In this document: positions 55,723 to 64,000 of the stretch, piece by piece
Layout of the letters: each line of letters begins with the position of its first letter
Position numbering within the stretch: the first letter of the stretch is position 1
Source of the DNA: Lysinibacillus sp. PLM2
GTDB taxonomy: Bacteria > Bacillota > Bacilli > Bacillales_A > Planococcaceae
Direction of reading: 5' to 3'
Assembly (NCBI GenBank): GCA_023168345.1
Contig: AP025689.1
Span: forward strand, 3,240,001-3,304,000
DNA: 64,000 nucleotides
Position numbers and translations under genes: made by a program
The notes under the pieces: model-generated
Database searches by the model: none
What the model was told of the DNA's origin: nothing
Seen by the model: only the letters and a program-made list of their open reading frames with translations

Positions 55723-57357
55723 ATGTTTTGTCCTAATTGTGGACTAACAAATGAAGCTGGAGTTAAATTTTGTTCGAACTGTGGACATTCATTCTTTAAC
55801 GAAGTTCCTAAATCATCCCCAAATACCAAACCTCTTGTTCCGCAGGATGAACAACCAATAGATTCGTCTTTAGAACAGCCTTCAAATATACCGTTACAGC
55901 CATCTAATAATCAATTCCAGCAACCTGATAACGGGCAGTTTCAACAGCCTAACTACCAATCCTTTCAGCAGTCTAGTAACTCACAATTCCAACAAACTCA
56001 CACAAACAACTCAAATACCAGTCAATCACAAGAGAGAAAAAGCAGTGGAAAAGTATGGGTTATTTCCATTGTTGTAGTATTACTATTAGCCGGTTTATTC
56101 GCCGGTGGTTATTTACTTTATAATCAATTTTTTGGTGCTAATGGCAATCTCGGGAATAACACAAATATACAAGATGTTCTTTTAGACAAAAACCAAAAAG
56201 AAACTAAAGAGGAAAAAGAAAAAGAAGTTATTGAGGAAAAGGAAAAAACCCAGATTATAAAAGAATCAATGCCTAAGGTCTTCACTATATTAACTGAAGA
56301 CTCACTTGGATCTGGTTTTCTCTATAAAGATGGAGGCTATATCGTAACAAATGCCCATGTTGTCGCAGGATATACCGATGTTCTTGTCCGTAATAGTGCA
56401 GGTCAAGAATATCCAGGTCGAGTAATTGGCATTTCAGATACTTTAGATATCGCATTGATTTACTGCGAAAATTATGAGAATGCTGAACCACTTCCAATGG
56501 AAATGAATACTTCGGATATTGGAATTGAAGTAATTGCTATCGGAAGCCCGCAAGGTTTTGAAAACTCTGCTACTTTTGGGTACCTAACAGGTACAAATAG
56601 AGAAATGCATATTGAAGGTTTAAATTTCGTTTATGATGAACTTTATCAAATTGATGCCCAAATCGATCAAGGAAGTAGTGGTGGGCCCTTATTTGATGCG
56701 ACCACTGGTAAGGTTATTGGCATTAACTCCCTAATTTATACCGAAAATGAAACCTTTGGCTTTGCGATTCCTTTATATTCTGTTTCAGAACAGTTTGATA
56801 CATGGATTGCCAGTCCGATGACCTCTGAGGAGGTTATTGCTGTTAATGTTTATGTGGATTATGCAAACTCTAACTCTCAAGAAGATATGAGTGAGGATTA
56901 TTCCGAATTTTGGCAGTGGTATGAACAATATTATGGCACAAACAATTATGATGATTTTTACAATGATTATCAGAACACCTATGGCAATTATTTTGATGAA
57001 GAGTCATTAACAAGCTTTATTACATCCTTCTTCGAGTATTATGAATGGTCCATTAATGATGGTGATTTTTACTGGATTCAGGATATGATTTCTTCTGAAA
57101 GTAATGCTTATTATGAACTCGAAGATCAAATCAGTAGATATTATGAAGCAAATATGACATTTGATTATTGGTATACAGAAATAATTGGCATCGATATATT
57201 TGACGGATACGCTATTGTTACTACTTATGAGGAATATGATTTATACTATGCAAGTGGTGAATATACAACTTATTTTGAAACTGTCGAGTATTATGTAACC
57301 ATCGATAACAACGGATATTATGTAATTTCTGACATTTATTATACTGAAGCTCAATAA
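55723..57357 (+). CDS. zinc-ribbon, membrane-anchored trypsin-like protease with acidic tail (copy 2)
   Basis: This 544-residue paralogue of the preceding gene has the same architecture. A zinc ribbon (Cys3, Cys6, Cys17, Cys20) is followed by a Gln/Asn/Pro-rich linker and a membrane helix (about 110-133). Next come an EKE-rich stalk and a trypsin-like domain with triad His212, Asp242 and Ser319 (GSSGGP). A shorter acidic/aromatic region (about 385-430) and the same C-terminal domain (FDEESLTSFITSFFEYYEW... to YVISDIYYTEAQ) end the protein. The catalytic domains are nearly superimposable between copies; linkers and tails have diverged. GGAGGTGG precedes the ATG. Confidence 0.86.
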   Translation: MFCPNCGLTNEAGVKFCSNCGHSFFNEVPKSSPNTKPLVPQDEQPIDSSLEQPSNIPLQPSNNQFQQPDNGQFQQPNYQSFQQSSNSQFQQTHTNNSNTSQSQERKSSGKVWVISIVVVLLLAGLFAGGYLLYNQFFGANGNLGNNTNIQDVLLDKNQKETKEEKEKEVIEEKEKTQIIKESMPKVFTILTEDSLGSGFLYKDGGYIVTNAHVVAGYTDVLVRNSAGQEYPGRVIGISDTLDIALIYCENYENAEPLPMEMNTSDIGIEVIAIGSPQGFENSATFGYLTGTNREMHIEGLNFVYDELYQIDAQIDQGSSGGPLFDATTGKVIGINSLIYTENETFGFAIPLYSVSEQFDTWIASPMTSEEVIAVNVYVDYANSNSQEDMSEDYSEFWQWYEQYYGTNNYDDFYNDYQNTYGNYFDEESLTSFITSFFEYYEWSINDGDFYWIQDMISSESNAYYELEDQISRYYEANMTFDYWYTEIIGIDIFDGYAIVTTYEEYDLYYASGEYTTYFETVEYYVTIDNNGYYVISDIYYTEAQ

Positions 57358-57361
57358 TAAT

Positions 57362-57408
57362 AAAACCGGGTATCCACATTACATGTTTCGATACTCGGTT
57401 TTATTTTG
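57362..57408. terminator. terminator after the second protease gene
   Basis: AAAACCGGGTATC (57362-57374) pairs with GATACTCGGTTTT (57390-57402) with one G-T pair, then ATTTTGATT. It lies between convergent genes. Confidence 0.8.
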
Positions 57409-57428
57409 ATTCGATTAACTGAATCTTA

Positions 57429-58322
57429 TTAATTTTGTATGATATTTTTTTCCTTTATAGGTTTCTTTTTTATAAACGAAAGTTTTGTTTCTGAAAGAAG
57501 GATCGCAATTAATATAATAATTGCACCAATAGCCATTCTAAATGTTAAGACTTCATTTAAAAGTATTATTGAGAAAACCATTCCCCAGAATGCTTCTGTA
57601 GACAAAATGATGGCTGTCTTTGTTTCGTTCGTAAATTTTTGAGCAATTGTTTGTAAACAATAGGCCAATGTTGTTGAGAAAACTGCTAAGTAAACTGTTG
57701 AAAGAACACCTTCAATCTCGAATGAGAAATTCCATTCTCCTCTAAACAGTACAACAATCCAAGCCAATAGTGCTGCAACACCCATTTGAACAACTGTAAG
57801 CAAAATGGGATCTTCCTCTTTAACATACTTTGCCGTATAAAAAATTTGATATGCAAAGGCAAATGCACATGCAAGGGTTAATAAATCTCCTATATTCACC
57901 TCTGTAGTGAATTGTAGCGACAGAAAGGCAATACCGATAATAGCCAAAAAAGCTCCGGATAATTCAAACTTATCAATCTTTCTTTTATATGCAAAAAAAG
58001 CTATAAAAGGAACAATCACAACATTGACCGCTGTTATAAATGCATTTTTTGAAGGAGTTGTAAATTGAAGCCCAATCGTTTGTAATAAAAAGGCTAAATA
58101 TAAAAATATACCTAAAATAATTCCTTTTATAATTGTAGATTTTTGTATATTTTTAAGTCTTTTGTAAAATACAATGCACAGTATGATAACACCAATAGAA
58201 AACCTAGCAGCTAATAGTTGATAAGGCGTTAAATAATCAAGTGATACTGCTGTAAAAACAAAACCGCTTCCCCAAATAATTGCTGTAATAATCAGCATAA
58301 ATTCCCCTAGATATTTGCGCAT
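57429..58322 (-). CDS. EamA-family (DMT) transporter
   Basis: This 297-residue membrane protein has ten helices in two EamA repeats. The N-terminal IWGSGFVFTAVSLDYLTPYQLLAARF and the second-repeat STTLAYCLQTIAQKFTNETKTAIILSTEAFWGMVFSIILLNEVL are typical. It is probably an amino-acid or metabolite exporter; the substrate is unknown. GGAGGAAAT precedes the ATG. Monocistronic. Confidence 0.9.
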   Translation of the reverse strand: MRKYLGEFMLIITAIIWGSGFVFTAVSLDYLTPYQLLAARFSIGVIILCIVFYKRLKNIQKSTIIKGIILGIFLYLAFLLQTIGLQFTTPSKNAFITAVNVVIVPFIAFFAYKRKIDKFELSGAFLAIIGIAFLSLQFTTEVNIGDLLTLACAFAFAYQIFYTAKYVKEEDPILLTVVQMGVAALLAWIVVLFRGEWNFSFEIEGVLSTVYLAVFSTTLAYCLQTIAQKFTNETKTAIILSTEAFWGMVFSIILLNEVLTFRMAIGAIIILIAILLSETKLSFIKKKPIKEKNIIQN

Positions 58323-58545
58323 ATTTCCTCCGGTTAAATTTCTCTAATATACTAATTATATAATATTTCTCTTCACTTTAGCAGAATATTTTTCCAATTG
58401 AGGGGGTTGTGTTTCATAAAATATCGACTAAGTTATTTTCATTTCGACATTATTTCCCGAGAAATGATAGATTTCAATTATTGTAAATCATGTAGATTTT
58501 ACTGCTAAGGTGTCTAGAATACTAAAGTATAGCAGTTTAGAATAT

Positions 58546-59106
58546 TTAGCCTAATTTTAATGAATTTATATAAGAACTTACTAAATGTTCAAAGCTTTCT
58601 TCCGTTCTAACCGGTAATCCAAAAGCACCCATTTGCTCCAATGATGCAAATCCATGTAAAATACTCCTTAATCCTCTAATCTTATGGATTATCATTTCTT
58701 CAGCGATATTGTACTTACATAAAACCTCAGAAATCAATTGTAGCAGTTTGTTACTAGCAATCTCCAATTCTTGATCATCCTTTTCAGGTGCCCGAATTGT
58801 AAACTGATAGAGTCCAGGATGCTCCCTTGTAAATTCGAGGTAAGCAGTTGCCATAGAAAACAGAGCCTCGTCATTCTCTTTTTCTTTTATCGCGTTATTC
58901 ATTTTTTCATATAACAGCGATAAGCCATATAACGACATTGCTCTTTTTATACTGGGCAATCCGCTCATATGATTAAATAAGGACGGCGGTTTTACAGATA
59001 GTTTCCTAGCAATCGTTGCTAATGTTATTGCTTCGACACCCTCATGATCCGCAATTTCAACGGCTGTCATCAAAATTGTATTAAAATCTAAGCCGACTCT
59101 TGGCAT
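58546..59106 (-). CDS. TetR/AcrR-family regulator with WHG-type C-terminal domain
   Basis: This 186-residue repressor has an N-terminal helix-turn-helix (about 25-48: TLATIARKLSVKPPSLFNHMSG). The C-terminal ligand domain carries LRSILHGFASLEQMGAFGLP, the WHG-type signature. The gene starts ten bases after the metallo-hydrolase stop, so it is the second gene of that operon. A 21-bp palindrome upstream of the operon is the probable operator. The ligand is unknown. Confidence 0.9.
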   Translation of the reverse strand: MPRVGLDFNTILMTAVEIADHEGVEAITLATIARKLSVKPPSLFNHMSGLPSIKRAMSLYGLSLLYEKMNNAIKEKENDEALFSMATAYLEFTREHPGLYQFTIRAPEKDDQELEIASNKLLQLISEVLCKYNIAEEMIIHKIRGLRSILHGFASLEQMGAFGLPVRTEESFEHLVSSYINSLKLG

Positions 59107-59116
59107 AGTAAACCTC

Positions 59117-59830
59117 CTACACAGTAACTAATTTTCTTTCCGCATCAATAATTGCTTCCTTTATAAATTTGTTTGGATTTTCTATAACTTTTCCATGCCC
59201 CACTGCAAGAAGAGTTGGTTTTAATTCGTATATTTTTTTTACACTTTCCAATGAAATCTCTTTACTCCAGGTCGCTAAGGCTGGGAATGGAAATAAAGGA
59301 ACAAATTGTCCGCTTATCGCTATTTTCCCCCTTGTTTGCATTGCATCTCCTACAATAACGGTTAAATTTTGTGAATCCAATAAAGAAATCGAACCTGGCG
59401 TATGTCCCGGTGTTTCAATTACTGTTAACGAACCAATTGTATCTCCTTCTTTTAATAGTTGATCAGCAGTTGTTTTTAACTTTTTGTTAAATCCACCTTT
59501 AATAGGCGTTTGAGGTTCGTTCTTTTCTAATGACATATCACCTTGTAATAGGCGATTGTCTCTTTCTGATATCGAAACAGTAGCTTTTGGAAAGTGCTCT
59601 TTCAGTAAATCTAATGATCCCACATGATCACCATGAGGGTGAGTAAGTATAATATTTGTCAAAGGCTTATTGAGTTTTCTTACTAAGTCGACAATACCTT
59701 TAAAACTAGCCGGTATCCCTGTATCTATCAATGTACATTCATGTTGTTCTTCATAGAGGTAACAATTTATCGGAAAAATACGTGGATATAGTGTCAGTTG
59801 ATAAAGTTGATTATATTTAGAAATTTTCAT
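59117..59830 (-). CDS. metallo-beta-lactamase-fold hydrolase
   Basis: This 237-residue MBL-fold enzyme has zinc ligands in His64-x-His66-x-Asp68-His69, ETPGHTPGS, the Asp in VGDAM, and a final His in AVGHG. TLIDTGIP is the typical opening. It is a hydrolase, perhaps a lactonase or glyoxalase-like detoxifier. It is the first gene of an operon with its TetR regulator, which suggests control by the substrate or an inducer. GAGGAGA precedes the ATG. Confidence 0.9.
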   Translation of the reverse strand: MKISKYNQLYQLTLYPRIFPINCYLYEEQHECTLIDTGIPASFKGIVDLVRKLNKPLTNIILTHPHGDHVGSLDLLKEHFPKATVSISERDNRLLQGDMSLEKNEPQTPIKGGFNKKLKTTADQLLKEGDTIGSLTVIETPGHTPGSISLLDSQNLTVIVGDAMQTRGKIAISGQFVPLFPFPALATWSKEISLESVKKIYELKPTLLAVGHGKVIENPNKFIKEAIIDAERKLVTV

Positions 59831-59941
59831 TTATTGATTCTCCTCTTTAAGTTTTTGAAAAATTATAGGATAAATCTGTTCGTTCAACTTTACAGTAATA
59901 ATTACAAACTAAATCCTAATAACCTTGCTCCTCCTCTTCAC

Positions 59942-59990
59942 AAAACTAATAGTATTAGTTTTATTATAGCTAACATTATTAGTTTATCAA
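59942..59990 (-). promoter_or_regulatory. promoter and TetR operators of the MBL-TetR operon
   Basis: Promoter: TTGATA (59990-59985), a 16-bp spacer and TATAAT (59968-59963). A perfect 21-bp palindrome (half AAAACTAATA around one G, 59942-59962) sits just after the -10. A second, imperfect site CTAACATTATTAG lies in the spacer. Confidence 0.82.
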
Positions 59991-60112
59991 TGGGCATATT
60001 GTAAATTTTTTGTATATTTAACTTCTTGCTCTATTTCCCTTCTTACCAACATTCATTTTTGTTTGACGGATTTCATAATATACATACATGTCCAAACCAT
60101 TGGAGGCAATGT

Positions 60113-60691
60113 ATGCGTTTTTTTACAAAGGGGCTTGTTATTATAATTGGTAGTATTCTAATATCCTTAGGAATTAATTTATTTTTGGTTCCTTATGAAA
60201 TTTTAGATGGTGGCATTATAGGTATTGGTTTGATCTTGAATTATTTGTGGAATTTAAAAGCCGGTCTTATGATTATTTGTTTGAGTATACCTATTTTTAT
60301 GATCGCTTGGTTTTATTACAGAGAGTATTTTTATAACAGCCTACATGGCATGATTATTTCCTCATTTTTTATCGATTTACTTCGACCATTACGTCATCTC
60401 TTACGAGTAGAACCATTGCTAGGCTCTATATTTGGTGGGATATTAGTAGGATTAGGAATAGGAATAATGCTCAAATTTAAGACAAGCACTGGTGGTACTG
60501 ATTTACTTGCTCAATTTATATTTCATAGAACGGGCATCAATGTCGGGATTATCATTTTTATGATTGATTCTATCGTTATAGTTTTAGGTGGTCTTTTAAT
60601 TTCGGCAAGCACTTTATTACTTTCTATCGTAACGATATTATTTGTCGGCATTACAACAAGCTCCATTACTCGAAATGTCAAACTTATATAA
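60113..60691 (+). CDS. YitT-family membrane protein (single domain)
   Basis: This 192-residue protein of about five helices has the YitT opening GINLFLVPYEILDGGIIGIGLIL and the hallmark KTSTGGTDLLAQ. There is no C-terminal DUF2179 domain, so it is the short form. ATG 60113 follows TGGAGG; the open frame to 60026 is not used. Function is unknown. Confidence 0.88.
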   Translation: MRFFTKGLVIIIGSILISLGINLFLVPYEILDGGIIGIGLILNYLWNLKAGLMIICLSIPIFMIAWFYYREYFYNSLHGMIISSFFIDLLRPLRHLLRVEPLLGSIFGGILVGLGIGIMLKFKTSTGGTDLLAQFIFHRTGINVGIIIFMIDSIVIVLGGLLISASTLLLSIVTILFVGITTSSITRNVKLI

Positions 60692-60715
60692 ATTACATTA
60701 ATTTTCTACATATAA

Positions 60716-60758
60716 AAGGAGATGCCACAGCATTCAGCAAATGTGTCATCTCCTGCAA
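60716..60758 (-). terminator. terminator of degV
   Basis: GGAGATG/CATCTCC arms with inner CACA/TGTG pairing (60719-60754) are followed on the minus strand by TTTTATAT. Confidence 0.8.
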
Positions 60759-60765
60759 TTTAGTT

Positions 60766-61608
60766 TTAGTTTTTACGTTTATATAATATTCCTAACGTAT
60801 TAGGACCACAATGTGTTGAAATCGTACAGCCAGCAGTTGTCACAATAATTTCATCAAAATCTGCATATTGACGAATTGTCTGTTTTACTCTTTCGACAGT
60901 CTCTGGCGAACAATGTGAATGCGTAATAAATAGTCGGCTATAATCTACATTTTCATTATTTTCAAGACGATCTTTTACATATTGATCTAGACAACGTTCA
61001 AACTTTCCGCGATATTTTTTTCCAACAGCCATTTTTCCGTTAACTACTTCAATAGATGGTTTTATTTTTAATATCGTTGCCCCTAAAGCTTCCATTCCTG
61101 AACAACGTCCACCTTTACGAAGATAGTCCATCTTATCAATTACAAAGCTTGCATCTATTTTCGGGATTAACTCTTCTAATTTACTACAAATGACTTCTAC
61201 CGGATACCCTTCTTTCGCCAATATTGCAGCTTCGTAAACGATATGTCCACTTCCTGTTGATAAATTATTAGAATCAATTACGTATACATTGCTATAGTTT
61301 TCAGAAGCAATTTTTGCATTTTGGTAGCTCGATGAAAAGTCTGAGCCTAAGCAAATATGTATGACAGCCTCATATTTTGATGACATTTCCTTAAAAAAGG
61401 TATCATATTCAAAAGTATTTACCGCTGTTGTTTTACAAGACTTACCCTGTTCACCAACATATTTAAAAATGTCAGCGGGTGTAATATCAACACCATCTCG
61501 GAAATCCTGCTCATCAATTACAACATGTAATGGCATTAACGATATATTATAGTTAGTTAATATCTCTGGCGAAAGGTCACAAGTACTATCAGAAGTAACT
61601 TTTATCAT
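60766..61608 (-). CDS. DegV-family fatty-acid-binding protein
   Basis: This 280-residue two-domain protein of the DegV/FakB family has VTSDSTCDL at the start, PLHVVIDEQDFRDGVDI, LGSDFSSSYQNA, LRKGGRCSG and a final HCGPNTLGILY. Relatives bind a fatty acid for phosphorylation by FakA. ATG 61608 follows AGAAGTGAAG; six extra codons upstream are possible. Monocistronic. Confidence 0.92.
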   Translation of the reverse strand: MIKVTSDSTCDLSPEILTNYNISLMPLHVVIDEQDFRDGVDITPADIFKYVGEQGKSCKTTAVNTFEYDTFFKEMSSKYEAVIHICLGSDFSSSYQNAKIASENYSNVYVIDSNNLSTGSGHIVYEAAILAKEGYPVEVICSKLEELIPKIDASFVIDKMDYLRKGGRCSGMEALGATILKIKPSIEVVNGKMAVGKKYRGKFERCLDQYVKDRLENNENVDYSRLFITHSHCSPETVERVKQTIRQYADFDEIIVTTAGCTISTHCGPNTLGILYKRKN

Positions 61609-61689
61609 ATACTTCACTTCTTTCATTATTTTTTCATTATCTATTATATTATAACGAAATAACTAATTTTATAGTAACGTTTTAGTCCT

Positions 61690-64000
61690 TTAAGATATAT
61701 CCTGCTCTATTAGCATCATAACAATTTTTTCAAAATTTAATGGTTTGCTAATATAGTACCCTTGGATCATTATACAATTATTTTGAACGAGCATCTCAAA
61801 TTGCTCTTGTTTTTCAACACCTTCTGCAACGACCTGCAAACCAATATTATGGGCGAGATTCATAATGGTCTCGATAATTTTCCGTTCCTTTTCTGATTGC
61901 AGCATTACATCGACAAAACTTTTATCAATCTTTACTCGATCAATCGGTAAACTATTTAAATAGCTTAAAGATGAATAACCTGTTCCAAAATCATCTAAAT
62001 GGATTGACATGCCCAGTGCTTTTAACTCTTCAAGCTTTTTCAGGTTCACATCAAAGGATTTCATCAAGGACGTTTCTGTAATTTCAATTTCAATCCATTC
62101 AGGAGGGATGCCTGCTTCTTCCACAATACTACTTACATTCTGAACAAAATCTTGTTGCATAATATGAATAGGTGATATGTTCACAGAAATTTTGAGTGGC
62201 TTAGACATATGTTTATTAATCTTTTTTATTGCTAAACATGCATTTTCCAATACCCACTTATCAATTTCTATAATTTGTCCCGTTACTTCTGCGGTTTGAA
62301 TAATTTTTAAAGTGCCAAATTCGGATAGTTCATCAGATTTCACACGCAGTAAAGCCTCAATATTTGTTATTTTTCTTTCAACAGTATGATAGATTGGTTG
62401 AAAGTGTAACTCAAAACCATTTGTTTCAAGACTTTTTCTTATTCCTGCTTCAATTTCAGATTTCTCATCAATTTCTCGCTTAATACTCAAATCAAATATT
62501 CGAAAACCATTCTTTCCTGTACCTTTTGCACGATACATTGCCATATCAGCGGTTTTTAATAATTCCTCTGAGGTTTTTGCATGGTGTGGATAGATCGCTA
62601 TACCAATACTAGCTGTAACATTTACAGTTTTTGAATCAATCACAAAGCTTGTTTCAAATAACTTTACAATTTCCTTTGCGATATCCTCTGCCTGTCTTTC
62701 TGTTTTAATATCATGAATGACTAATATAAACTCATCCCCGCTAATTCGTGCTACTTGTTTATTTAATGGAGAGAGCGTTTTTAATAAATTTGCTACTTTG
62801 ATTATTAATTTATCACCAAAGGAATGCCCTAACGTATCATTGATCATTTTAAAATTATCTAAGTCGATAAATACAATTGCTTTTTGTTCGTTTTTATATT
62901 GCTTTAAGGATTTGTCCAAAGACTCTATTAAACTTCTTCTATTTAATAGTCCAGTCAATGAATCATGAGAAGCTAATAGATTTACCTTTTCTTCACTAGC
63001 TTTTAAAATTCTTTGCGATTCTTTTAGCTCATCATATTTAGTCCGTAATTGTTCTTCGGTTTGTTTCAGTTCTTTATTCGATATAATTAAGTCTCGGTCT
63101 CTTTTATTAATAGCATGAATCATACTGTTAAACCCTTTTGCTAGACGAGCTACTTCTTGATACTCTTTCACTTTTGCCCTTACGTTGTAGTTCCCATTTT
63201 CAACATGGTTCATTAATGTTCCTAATCGCTTTAATGGCTTCATCCAAATTAATGTCATGATGTAGGCTATCACACTAAAAACTAGTATACAAAAGATCCC
63301 AGCTATTAATATCGGTGTTAAACTTTGAAATAACTTATGATTAAGCTCTTCATCATTCACTGCTGTAACAATGCTCATACCATTTTGTTGAATTTTATCT
63401 GAATGAACTAAATATTGTATCTTATCAATTACATAAGGAACATGTTCTGCCCTTGATTTTTCTATCATCTGTTTACTCTGCTGTCCAAAGAGATTTTCTC
63501 CAATCAAATAGTTATCTTTGTTTGCAATAATCGTACCATTTTGATTTAGCAGCATAACTAAACCGTTTTCCCCAACATTCGTACTGCTAATGATATTGCT
63601 TAATTCAGACAATTTAAGATCAATGGCTATTATGCCTTCCATATTCGGACCGTCTACATAAAGGGAAGCAGAAATAACTATTTCTTGAGTACTGTAATCT
63701 AAGTATGGGTCAGTCCAATTTACTTCTCCCTTATTTACCAGTGCAACTTTATACCATACTCTTTCAGCAGGATTGTAGCTTTTTGCTACCTCTTTATTAT
63801 CTCCACGATAAACCTTACCGTTAATCACCCCATAAACAAGGGTGCTACTAGGTGGTAAAATACTTTGGTATGTATTAAAAAATAGACTTATATTTTCATT
63901 ATTAGAGGCAGATTGTATGTTTAACGTTCTACCTAATTGTATAAGAGAGTTTTCGATTGTCGAAAATGAATTTTCAAAGGATGTGACAGTTTGATTCAAT
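61690..64000 (-). CDS. GGDEF-EAL cyclic-di-GMP signalling protein with Cache sensor, 5' end beyond right edge
   Basis: About 770 residues are visible; the N-terminal membrane helix is off the window. A periplasmic/extracellular dCache-type sensor runs to about 225 and is followed by a membrane helix and a HAMP domain. A coiled coil leads to the GGDEF domain, whose active motif reads SGDEF, with no RxxD inhibitory site before it. The EAL domain has the catalytic set EALLR, NISP, EITETSL, DDFGTGYSSL, KIDKSF and EGVE. It could make or degrade c-di-GMP. The EAL half looks intact, so phosphodiesterase activity is the safer guess. Confidence 0.92.
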   Translation of the reverse strand, partial: LNQTVTSFENSFSTIENSLIQLGRTLNIQSASNNENISLFFNTYQSILPPSSTLVYGVINGKVYRGDNKEVAKSYNPAERVWYKVALVNKGEVNWTDPYLDYSTQEIVISASLYVDGPNMEGIIAIDLKLSELSNIISSTNVGENGLVMLLNQNGTIIANKDNYLIGENLFGQQSKQMIEKSRAEHVPYVIDKIQYLVHSDKIQQNGMSIVTAVNDEELNHKLFQSLTPILIAGIFCILVFSVIAYIMTLIWMKPLKRLGTLMNHVENGNYNVRAKVKEYQEVARLAKGFNSMIHAINKRDRDLIISNKELKQTEEQLRTKYDELKESQRILKASEEKVNLLASHDSLTGLLNRRSLIESLDKSLKQYKNEQKAIVFIDLDNFKMINDTLGHSFGDKLIIKVANLLKTLSPLNKQVARISGDEFILVIHDIKTERQAEDIAKEIVKLFETSFVIDSKTVNVTASIGIAIYPHHAKTSEELLKTADMAMYRAKGTGKNGFRIFDLSIKREIDEKSEIEAGIRKSLETNGFELHFQPIYHTVERKITNIEALLRVKSDELSEFGTLKIIQTAEVTGQIIEIDKWVLENACLAIKKINKHMSKPLKISVNISPIHIMQQDFVQNVSSIVEEAGIPPEWIEIEITETSLMKSFDVNLKKLEELKALGMSIHLDDFGTGYSSLSYLNSLPIDRVKIDKSFVDVMLQSEKERKIIETIMNLAHNIGLQVVAEGVEKQEQFEMLVQNNCIMIQGYYISKPLNFEKIVMMLIEQDIS

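Noticed and set aside
53601-57357. HtrA/DegP protease
   Set aside because: The S1C domain is similar, but there is no PDZ domain and the zinc ribbon and acidic tail are not HtrA features.

Overview
The window is AT-rich DNA from a spore-forming, motile Gram-positive of the Bacillales, most likely a Planococcaceae/Caryophanaceae member near Lysinibacillus, Ureibacillus or Rummeliibacillus. Evidence: Bacillus-type ribosome binding sites with frequent TTG/GTG starts; small acid-soluble spore proteins; PdaA (spore cortex deacetylase); MotAB; many genes of the Bacillus subtilis yga/yfh/yfk/yfl/yfm region in a recognisably similar neighbourhood; and a D-aspartate ligase plus aspartate racemase pair, which fits the L-Lys-D-Asp peptidoglycan cross-bridge described for Lysinibacillus relatives. 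I see no tRNA or rRNA gene, CRISPR array, prophage, insertion sequence or transposase.

Layout. 1-5.2 kb: a peptide ABC transporter operon on the minus strand (two ATPases, binding lipoprotein, two permeases; the last runs off the left edge). 5.6-13.1 kb: an ABC exporter, NtdP, an Asn-rich spore-type protein, MutY, YfhP, YfhJ, YfhH, RecX and PdaA. 13.2-15.4 kb: a minimal riboflavin operon (ribE-ribB-ribH) under an FMN riboswitch followed by two tandem terminators; ribD and the GTP cyclohydrolase II domain are absent. 15.5-24.4 kb: a 23S rRNA methyltransferase, an OFA-type transporter, a GntR/DUF1648 pair with a 25-bp-periodic operator array, a polytopic membrane protein, and a carboxynorspermidine synthase/decarboxylase pair for polyamine synthesis. 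24.5-31.7 kb: yfkF, a small SE1561-family protein, class I fumarase, the iron-efflux ATPase PfeT with a perfect PerR box and tandem Fur-like boxes, yfkH, a YtxH protein and yfkK. 31.8-35.9 kb: psuK-psuG (pseudouridine catabolism) behind a perfect 32-bp palindrome, then motA-motB and an unlisted 46-residue membrane peptide. 36-47.3 kb: beta-carbonic anhydrase, an acetyltransferase, polyphosphate kinase 2, a TspO-like membrane protein, methionine aminopeptidase, sbcD-sbcC, an M29 aminopeptidase and a YfmL-type helicase. 47.4-52.6 kb: aspartate racemase and D-aspartate ligase, a small unknown, a UPF0489/arginase-like protein, a short FAD protein and a Cys/Met PLP lyase. 52.7-57.4 kb: a repeat-built gamma-type SASP and two tandem membrane-anchored trypsin-like proteases with a zinc ribbon and an acidic/tyrosine-rich tail. 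57.4-64 kb: a drug/metabolite exporter, an autoregulated MBL-TetR operon, YitT, DegV and a GGDEF-EAL protein cut by the right edge.

How it fits together. Most of the window is ordinary housekeeping, repair and metabolism. Several small units are built as a regulator plus its own operator: GntR-DUF1648, PsuK with its HTH and palindrome, TetR-MBL, and PfeT with PerR/Fur sites. The least explained items are the paired zinc-ribbon/protease/acidic-tail proteins, the truncated riboflavin operon with double terminators, and the Fur-like box array downstream of the PerR-controlled promoter.
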